From Apiotrichum sp. Y4204 (lineage: Eukaryota; Basidiomycota; Tremellomycetes; Trichosporonales; Trichosporonaceae): a DNA stretch of 64,000 nucleotides. The notes under the pieces are model-generated. The model was not told where the DNA came from. It was given only the letters and a program-made list of their open reading frames with translations, and did not search any database. The stretch's first letter is position 1. Every line of letters begins with the position of its first letter. Of this stretch, positions 56,834-64,000 are shown piece by piece. A program made the position numbers and the translations under genes. The DNA is taken from the NCBI GenBank assembly GCA_025531455.1, contig JAMYHL010000090.1, positions 62,001 to 126,000 of the forward strand, written 5' to 3'.

Positions 56834-58681
56834 CTAGCGCATCCAGGACGCCATCTTGCGCATAAACGTCTTGGTGCGCCCCTCGCCAAACGCATACTCG
56901 CTCTTCGAATCAAAGTGCCCGCTGCTCCGCCGCTCCTTGCGCTGCTGGTGCTCCTTGGCAATCGCGTCCTGCTTGACCATGTGCTCGGCGCGGACAGTGA
57001 TACTTGCATTGCGCCGCTGCTGCCCGTGTTTGCCCAAGTCCTGCTCGGCACTCTTCGGGGTAAACAGCCACGTCGTCTGCTGGTAGCTTGCCGGGGCGCC
57101 ATTGTTCCCGAGATAGCTTGTCGGCGAGCACGTGCTCTTGCCATGTACGCTGCGGTCTCCGCTTCCCAATCGCCCTCTTCTCGGTGGAGATCTCGGAGAG
57201 GGCGTGGCGACAGCGAACGGATGCGCGGCGAAGGGGTGTCTCTCGCTTTGCAGGTCGCCGGACGGGGTGCGGTTCACTGCGCGCGTGCGCCCCGAAATCG
57301 TAGCGCTTTTGATTCCCAAAAGCCCGTCGTAGTCGGTGACAGAGAGGATTGATGCCTCGCGGCGGTGCGGCATGGTGCTGATGGCACCGGGCGTGTTGCC
57401 CTGACGGATGGTTGGTCGTCTGTGCGGGGTGTCTGGGTACGCGGACTCCTGGAAGCCGGTGACGGTGATGGCCTTCGTTTTGATGGGTGGGTCCGGGAGG
57501 AGGGGGAGCGGGCGGCGTGGTGGCGGAGCTCGGGGCGGGAGAAACGGCGACGGAGCCGAGCGATTTGAGGGGCGGTTGTCGCGACTCTCGGACCTCCGCG
57601 TGCTGAAGCTGCTCGCTGAGCTGGACTGGAGCTCCGGTGAGCTGCAGATGACACCGCCGTCCGTGCACCACTCATCGATGAACATCTCGGAACTCGACGC
57701 CGACAGCCGCCTCAGCCCGTTCTCCGAGTCGGGAGTGTAGGGCACGTCCGCGGCGAGCGGTTTGCCTGTGCACAGGACGCCGATCGAGTTGTTCGCGCTC
57801 GAGCCGCCGCGACGGCTCCGCGGAATCACGGCCGGATCTCTGTCTCCGAGGACGCCAGACTCGGACTGGAGAGAGGAGTGGTGCACATGGTGAACATGGG
57901 TGGAGCCGGCGCCACCCCCCATGTCTTGCAAGAGGATGTGGCGGTGGGAGCCGTCCTGGCAGCGGTTCTGGGTCAGTGGCGGCGTACCGTCGCGCGCGCC
58001 ACACGCCACCTGTCCAAGACTGGCGCACGCGTTTCCACATGGGTCTGCGCCTCCAGTGATGGCTGTCGGCGTTTCAAAATTCTTAAGCAGCTCGCGGTCC
58101 TGGTTGTAATCGCAGACTGGGGTGAAGGGGTGAGAATATGTGCGGCGGCGGGGCGATGCGAGGAGGTCGTCAAACTCGATGACCAGGCTGTTTGATGAGA
58201 GGGGCGAGAGGGGGAGATGGCTCAGAGGACTCTTCGGTGGGGAGACTGGGAAGTTGAGGTCTAGAAATGAGCCCAGTATCGGCGATGGGACCAGTGTCGG
58301 CGAGACGGGGAAGGTGGGTGAGGTCGGGAGGGTGGGTGAGATAGGGAGCGTGGGAGATATAGGGCGCTTGGGCGAGATAGGAAGCGTGGGTGAGATAGGA
58401 AGCGTGGGCGAGATAGGGAGCGTGGGTGAGATAGGAAGCGTGGGCGAGATAGGGAGCGTGGGTGACGGTAGGACTGTGCCGGCGGGAGTAACACTGCCAG
58501 AAGGGGGCAGCATCGGCGAGCCAGGCAGTGTCGGTGAACCAGGAAGTGCGGGCGGCAGCTGTGGTGATGACCAGTCGCTTCCGGACATCTGGTACTGGCT
58601 GGTTAGCGGCGGCGAGGCGAACGCCCGACGAGATGGACTTATTAGGGCGGCCTCTGCCTCGAGGTTGCGGAAAAATTCCAT
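56834..58681 (-). CDS. Disordered Ser/Pro-rich protein with LPISPT hexapeptide repeats, unknown
   Basis: Single-exon 615-aa protein. Residues about 70-125 are roughly ten copies of a LPISPT-type hexapeptide, encoded by 18-bp units that partly alternate in a 36-bp pattern (58318-58462). The remainder is Ser/Pro/Arg-rich with SP sites and a likely polyproline segment (PPRAPPPRRPLPLLPDPP). The C-terminal 60 residues are the most ordered part: RAEHMVKQDAIAKEHQQRKE, then HFDSKSEYAFGEGRTKTFMRKMASWMR-type basic/amphipathic sequence ending at the stop. This tail may be the conserved functional piece. Starts MEFFRNLEAEAAL; no signal peptide. No known domain. Confidence 0.62.
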   Translation of the reverse strand: MEFFRNLEAEAALISPSRRAFASPPLTSQYQMSGSDWSSPQLPPALPGSPTLPGSPMLPPSGSVTPAGTVLPSPTLPISPTLPISPTLPISPTLPISPTLPISPKRPISPTLPISPTLPTSPTFPVSPTLVPSPILGSFLDLNFPVSPPKSPLSHLPLSPLSSNSLVIEFDDLLASPRRRTYSHPFTPVCDYNQDRELLKNFETPTAITGGADPCGNACASLGQVACGARDGTPPLTQNRCQDGSHRHILLQDMGGGAGSTHVHHVHHSSLQSESGVLGDRDPAVIPRSRRGGSSANNSIGVLCTGKPLAADVPYTPDSENGLRRLSASSSEMFIDEWCTDGGVICSSPELQSSSASSFSTRRSESRDNRPSNRSAPSPFLPPRAPPPRRPLPLLPDPPIKTKAITVTGFQESAYPDTPHRRPTIRQGNTPGAISTMPHRREASILSVTDYDGLLGIKSATISGRTRAVNRTPSGDLQSERHPFAAHPFAVATPSPRSPPRRGRLGSGDRSVHGKSTCSPTSYLGNNGAPASYQQTTWLFTPKSAEQDLGKHGQQRRNASITVRAEHMVKQDAIAKEHQQRKERRSSGHFDSKSEYAFGEGRTKTFMRKMASWMR

Positions 58682-60535
58682 CTTGGCCCAGGCGCAAGGA
58701 GGTCAAGCTATTGGGATTGAAGATCTGGAAGGGGGAAGAGCGCGCCGATATCGATGTCTGATGTTATAGCACATTCAACGCTGGTAGGGGCGCCTTGAGC
58801 ACTGGTGAGCACCGGCAAGATCTCGGGGTGGGGTGACAGTCATCGAGGTGGAGCATTCCATGGCTGCAATACCGATCGTGCTCGGTCTTTCCTTGCTCTC
58901 TCCCTGTCCATTTTGTCATTTCGCTATGCTGTCCCCTGCTCGCTGAGTGCCTGATCAGTTGTTTGAGGACTGAGCCACCGCGTCTCCAAAACGTCCGTGC
59001 TGGATAGTCCCCTCGTTGCTTTAGTAGTGAGGCCGGACGCCACATCCCTGCCGGCCCGCAACTCGGCCTCATGCCCTCGCACAGCATCGTGTGGTGCTCC
59101 ACCCCAGAGGCAGCGTTAGTCGAGGTTAGTGGACGTGTATCTGGGCATCGTGGAGCGGTCTCTGGATGTCAATATGTTTTTATCTTAAATGCGTTTGTGA
59201 CATCTGGGTGGGAAGAAGCTTGTCGGAATTAGAGCCGGGTTCCGCGCCCGGTGGCGCGTGCCGCAGCTGACAGCTGGGTGCTCCGGATCCCATCTGCGTC
59301 GCCCTGCCTCTATCTTCATGAAAAACTTGGCCGTGGGTTCGATGTTCGGGTGACTGTTTACAGTGCCGATGCCGAGGTGGCCATGATCGATCAAGGAATC
59401 GGAAGGTGAGTCTCGACCTGAGTCGGAGTCGGGCGGCGTACTCGGGGATGCGAACTAAATTGTCGTGTCTCGGTCTCTGTAGAGTGGCGTTTGTTGCTCG
59501 CGTCAGACTGCAGGATAAACTGCGTAATGGGATAGAAGCAGAAAATTCCGCCTTCCTGATGGCCACGAAATGTGAGACACACGGGTGGGGTAGCGGACGT
59601 CAGACACGGAACAGGGATAAGATGGCTCAAGATGGCAGGAAGCAGGAAGAAGCTTTCCATTTCGTCGGGCTCGTTCTTCGGCGAGCTCGGCCCGACAAAA
59701 TGCTGATCAACCCCCAACTCGCCCCGTAACCCGTGTACATGCGCGGTGTAGCTAGGTGTAGTAGTGGAAACAGGACAGTGAGCGTCCGCGGTCCGGACCG
59801 CGATCGCCGGCTCAGGCACCGAGGCACCGGCCAAAACCACAATGACGACAATGATACCGTGACACTGTGGATCTCTCGAGCGGGGGTGTCGTTCTGCGTT
59901 TCTGGCCGTAATGCTCGCGAGTCGGGTTTCATCGACGGCGGTAAAGCTTGCGGCTGCTGGAAGGCGGTATCGGGCCCGAGTTCCATTAGCGTAAAGTTGA
60001 CGTATAAGCCACAGTCCACCACGGCCTGCTTTCTCCACCGTGGGGCTAGTGAATTGGATCAGATACCTCGGGCCTCGGGACTTTGGTCCTCGGCTCTCGG
60101 ACTCTCGGCTTGCGAGCTGGTTGAGTGAGACCTTAGATCATCGCGTCGATCGCAAGAAGAGTGGTTGCCGATCAGTAAACTGACATTAGTTGGTCTAGCG
60201 TTCTTCCTCTTGGCCAGTTGACCACCTGGATGCGTTTGTTCGCATCCCGTCATGGCCATGATCGTATACATTTCGCAGTCTATGATAAAGTACATCCACA
60301 TCGTCCACTCCTAGCTCTAAGTGACAATGGGGGTGCATGCAGGATGTGAAAGAAAAATTGAGCGTGAACCCATCAAGCAAGGGCGATGGGAGTCTAGGAA
60401 GAGGTATCAATGTGGTGGTGATGATGGGGTTTGGTGTGGTCAAGCTGATGCTGCCGAGTCCGTCTAGTTCTCGGGACAGCTCACCACGTCTAATGCAGAA
60501 ATCTGCCAGAGTCTGCAAATAAATATGTGCGACAA
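58682..60535. other. 1.85-kb intergenic region, no gene recognised
   Basis: Promoter of the LPISPT-repeat gene and 3' flank of the KRE6-like gene, both minus. The minus frame 59391-60038 lacks an ATG start and motif support. Contains GC-rich direct repeats (CTCGGGACTTTGGTCCTCGGCTCTCGG at 60069 onward in part). No RNA gene seen. Confidence 0.45.
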
Positions 60536-62774
60536 CTAGCACTCCCTCTTAAACCTGTTCTTCGGCCACGACAGACCGGGAACATGAGGCACGAGCTGCT
60601 TGAACGTCGTGATGTTGGGGTTTGAGAATGCGGGTAGAATACTGAGAATGTTAGATAGCGTACGGATGCCGCCACCCACCTTTCAATGTAGTCCTTAGTG
60701 GGGTAGTCTGGCGGGTTGCAGCCAATGTTCTTCTTGGCCGGGTCCTGGTACACGCGAATGTGGTCGATGCGCATCTCGACGGGGAAGTAACTCCTGAGGC
60801 CGTCATAGCTGATCATTAGCATCTATTCCCAAGGTCTCATGTGGCTTGAAACACTTACTCGACTGCACCGAAGTTTTCAGAGAGACCCAAGTTGGCAATC
60901 ATGTACATGGGCTCGACCGAAACGAGACGTTGTCCAATCTGTGCCTTGGCGTTGGGGCCCATAGCCGACTGACGGAGCGTCCAGATCTTCTGGCCGGTAG
61001 AGAGCCAGGTGATGTAGCCATCATCACCAGGAGCATACTCGAAACCGAAACGAGAGAAGCAGCCCGTCGAGTTCGTGTAGCAGTCGGAATCGGTCTTTGC
61101 AAGGACTGAAGTCGCCTGTTGGTACACACCACCAAAGTAGGGGTTGTAGTAGGAGTTCTTCGTCTCGTAGAGCGAGGTGGTCACGCCGCTCTCATTGATG
61201 TACCCGTACTTGGGATTGAAAGGAGCCCACTGACCAGAGAGCGAGACCTGACCATAGGTCTCGTGGACAAGGGCCTCAAACATATCGATTTCGGGGGCAG
61301 AGCGGCCGACAAAAGTACCATCGGAGCGCTTGGGACCAGGGTGTAGCTTGTCTCCAGGACATGTGCACGCCGAGAGACGCTGACCGGGCAGGTAGCTAAT
61401 GCTCCCATCGTTGTACTCGTCACCGTCCTCGGGATCCAGCTTTGGGAGGCCTTCGAATGTTTGGTTGGCAAGAGTGCCAACATCACACGAGTCGTACGAA
61501 TACGGCCACATGCCGTCGAGCGAGCCACCATAGCCAACGCGACCCAGGTTGCCCATGGTCCATACGGCAGGCCACATGCCCTTGACCGTGGCAGTCGCAG
61601 GGAGCGAAACCGCAGCCTCTATGTAGCCGCCAGTAAAGCAAAACTGGTTCCAACTGGTTATCACTAGAGTAAGCTCTCAGCAGCTCATGCAAAGACTTAC
61701 TGCCGCCCATAAATTGCATGCCACGGGTGGGGGTGTCGTCGAAACGAATGACAAGCGCGCCGTCCCTGGTAGTAACTGCAGCCGGGTCGTACCATTCCTT
61801 GTTGTTGGTTCCCCAGTAGTGGAGATCGACAGCCGTCCAGTAGGGGTCGTCACCAGGATAGAAGGAGCGGCCGTCACGGTTAAACTCATCAGAAAACACT
61901 AGCTCCCACTGTTCGCCAGTCTCCATAGAGGTCCACGAGTACGCCTCGGGAGGAGTGTCGGGGTCGATAAGAGCAAAGTGACCAAGATCGGGTAGCTGCC
62001 CAGAGGCATTCACGCCTCCAATGTTGTAGCCTCCAGCGGTGGGCAGGTCCTTCTCGGTGAAGTGCGATATGATAGGGTATCCTGCGAACAGAGTCACGAC
62101 GGCGAGAACCAAGATGAACAAACATCCCAAGTTCTCAAGTCCACGCCAAGTGCAGAGCGCGGCAATGCCAGTTGGGCCGGTACGGAGGTTGGGGTCATGA
62201 AGGGCATCGTCCTCCTCGGGACCGTGGGTCCACCACTGACCCTGTGAGTGTTAGAAAGTGTGCCTCGGGGAGCAAGTGGAGGGAACCCGGGAAAGTCACA
62301 CGCGAGCCACTCCAGAACGTGACATGGAAGCCCATGCCGTCCGGAGCTCGAAAAAGTTCGTATTTGTAGGTGGTCCTACTACCAGGGCCACCGCCACCAC
62401 CACGTCGACCACAGCTCACGACTGCACATGGTACTTACAGATTTCTCGCCACCAGGGGACTGGATGTCGCCGTTGCGACGGTAGAGGGCGTCGGCGCTGT
62501 GGCCCTGTAGGGGAGGCACGTCGCTGAACGAGCCGTGTTCGGACGGAGACGCGCTACCATATGCGTTGGCGGTGGGGTGGTGGTACGGGTTGTGACCGCC
62601 AGAGTCAGAGCTGGAACCGCCGCCAGGCGACGGAGACGGCGAGTAGTAGTTCTGTTGGTTCATGGGGGGTAGGATCGGCGTGTTGGACGGGGCCGGCGAC
62701 GGGGGGTCCTCTAGGGCTTGGTACCCGCCACTGTTACTGTTCTGCGGATTCTTGTTGCGGTCGTATGAGAACAT
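60536..62774 (-). CDS. KRE6: KRE6/SKN1-family beta-glucan synthesis protein (GH16-like), type II membrane protein
   Basis: Exons 62774-62439, 62241-61701, 61663-60859, 60808-60680 and 60641-60536 (introns 197, 37, 50 and 38 nt) give 638 aa. Golgi/ER/plasma-membrane protein needed for beta-1,6-glucan of the wall. A disordered cytosolic N-terminus (residues 1-140) is followed by a membrane anchor ([20 protein letters not shown]), then a lumenal GH16-type lectin/glucanase domain. The latter has [43 protein letters not shown], the GH16 catalytic-type EIDMFEA (ExDxxE), [13 protein letters not shown] and [11 protein letters not shown]. The last exon ends [12 protein letters not shown], like the conserved family end. 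The joins at 60858/60809 and 60679/60642 are needed to avoid stops and restore these motifs. Whether KRE6 or SKN1 is the ortholog cannot be decided. Confidence 0.92.
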
Positions 62775-63335
62775 GCTGTGATGGGGAGGGCAGACGATGA
62801 ATATAAACGAGCGCCAGATGCTCGCTCACTGCTGGGCGCGGGACAGTGAGGGGTGGGGAGGCGGGGCAGGTGGGCGACAAGCGCGGTTGCGTGGCACCAG
62901 TTGACAACAATCAATGTTGTGGGAAAAAAGAAGAAGAGGGTGAGGCAGTCTAATCGACGCCGCTGAAGGGAGGAGAAGAACAAAGGGGGACTAGGACTAT
63001 CTAGAACCGACTTCTTAAACAAGAATGGCGGAAAACGAGTGTGAGGGGGCTGGTGGAGACGAGAGCGGCTAGAAGAGTGGAAAGGGGAGGGGCGAGAGGG
63101 ATGCGGCGGAGACAAGGAGGGGTAGCAAGTGGACGGAGAGGAGAAAGGAGATGGGATAGATGGTGGGTGCGTTTGGTTGTGCGCGTGTCCGTTGATGTGT
63201 GATTGAAGGGGCAGCACGGCAAAGGGAGCAAGGGAACGGGGAGTGGGTGGTGGTGTTCAGAGGTTGACGCGGCAGGGATAAGGAAGGCGGAGAGAAGAGC
63301 TGAGAGGTAATCGGGGATGGAATCGGAGGAATAGC

Positions 63336-63359
63336 GAGAGAGAGAGAGAGAGAGAGAGA
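63336..63359. repeat. (GA)n microsatellite
   Basis: Uninterrupted GA tract of about 24 bp, (CT)n on the coding strand of the KRE6-like gene, about 570 bp upstream of its ATG. Confidence 0.9.
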
Positions 63360-63403
63360 TCAACGGTCTGGCTAGAGGGAGGGTGTGTTGATTGTTGGCT
63401 GAG

Positions 63404-63423
63404 GAGAGAGAGAGAGAGAGAGA
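63404..63423. repeat. (GA)n microsatellite, second tract
   Basis: GA tract of about 20 bp, 45 bp from the first tract; together they form a polypurine/polypyrimidine region. Confidence 0.9.
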
Positions 63424-64000
63424 TACACAAGCGCACTGACAATTCATCAACAGGATAGGGAGCAAAAAAGGCAGCCAAGCAGCACAGCCAGCGTGTCCAG
63501 GAGGCCAGGATCCCATCGGAGGGGCCAAGAAAGGCCGCGCAGCAGACGGCGACGAGCACTCGTGCAATGGCAATGGCAATGGCACAAGCGCCACCGGCTC
63601 GGCCTCCAGGATCCAGGGGATGTAGGGGCAACGCGACCGCCCAAAAGGCAGCTGGGCAGGGAAAGGGTAAAGTAGGTGGCAAAGGGACGATTGTCTTGGC
63701 GGCGTCTTGGAGCCCTCTTGGGGCTCTCTTGGTATGCTCCATTCCCCTCTTGGCTTGCTGCTCCCCTGCGTCCGGGGCTGGCAATGGCGCAATCGTGCAT
63801 GCGCCCGTCCGGCTGGCGCTCGCTGGCCATGAAGTAGGTTGCAGCGACAGAAAACAAGACGTCAAAAGGTAGTGTAAAAGGAGACAAAGGACGAAGCAAA
63901 AAAACCAGCTGCCAGTTGTCGAAAAGCAAAGCAAACGCGTGGAGAAGGGTACGGCAAAGGGGCAGATCGAGAAAAGTCTGCAGACTAGGCGGGATGGGCG

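Larger units (their letters stand above)
62775..64000. other. Upstream/leader region of the KRE6-like gene with GA/CT repeats
   Basis: On the minus strand this is strongly CT-rich, with two CT microsatellites (63336-63359 and 63404-63423) and a further CT-rich block at 63040-63180, as in long fungal leaders. Open minus frames here (for example 63001-63792) are low-complexity products of that composition. No gene called up to the window edge. Confidence 0.55.

Noticed and set aside
59391..60038. 215-codon minus-strand frame downstream of the KRE6-like gene
   Set aside because: Needs a non-ATG start, no motif, and no plausible partner exons.
62290..62380. Possible extra exon in the 197-nt KRE6 intron (reading [19 protein letters not shown])
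   Set aside because: Its frame does not fit the phase-0 flanking exons with available splice sites; a single intron gives a clean join GEKS|GQWW.
63001..63792. 263-codon minus-strand frame upstream of the KRE6-like gene
   Set aside because: Low-complexity translation of CT-rich leader sequence, including the CT microsatellites.

Overview
The window is nuclear DNA of a GC-rich fungus, most likely a basidiomycete yeast. The placement in Tremellomycetes (Trichosporonales-like) is inference. Evidence: almost every gene is split by very short GT...AG introns, many only 33 to 41 nt; the housekeeping proteins are fungal (PP2A scaffold, Hsp110); and there is a set of secreted or GPI-type cell-wall proteins. 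I saw no convincing tRNA, rRNA, CRISPR array, insertion sequence or intact transposon. Exon joins were worked out by hand from splice consensus, phase and protein continuity. In every multi-exon gene the joined length is a multiple of three.

Layout: 0-6 kb holds the PP2A scaffold gene (TPD3) and an Hsp110 gene (SSE1-like), both on the minus strand; the Hsp110 promoter carries heat-shock-element-like sites. 7.8-10.1 kb holds a secreted expansin-like protein with a Trp heptad repeat and a long Ser/Pro stalk. 10.4-12.7 kb holds a six-exon F-box-type protein with two nearly identical neighbouring introns. 13.1-13.9 kb (minus) holds a DUF1772 membrane protein, divergent from a 1398-aa DExH RNA helicase (14.8-19.2 kb). 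19.7-20.3 kb holds a small Cys- and sequon-rich protein. 20.3-24.9 kb shows no recognisable gene. 24.9-26.7 kb holds an alginate-lyase-like secreted protein. 28-41.5 kb holds five lineage-type or unknown proteins and a histidine phosphatase. 41.6-43.4 kb holds a GH20 hexosaminidase, and 44.8-46.6 kb an AT-hook protein. 46.6-50.7 kb again shows no recognisable gene. 50.7-52.1 kb holds a chitin deacetylase, 52.8-54.1 kb a beta-lactamase-fold hydrolase, 54.4-58.7 kb two repeat-rich unknown proteins, and 60.5-62.8 kb a KRE6/SKN1 beta-glucan synthesis protein, followed by its long CT-rich leader/promoter.

Functional theme: five genes could act on the cell wall or extracellular polysaccharide (expansin-like, alginate-lyase-like, GH20, chitin deacetylase, KRE6). 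They are scattered between housekeeping genes, so this is not evidence of a true cluster. The most unusual features are structural: introns near the lower size limit, a duplicated intron pair, ATG exons of only 6 to 8 nt, in-frame introns whose retention would keep the reading frame, and a 9-bp GTCACGTGA motif recurring in four intergenic regions.
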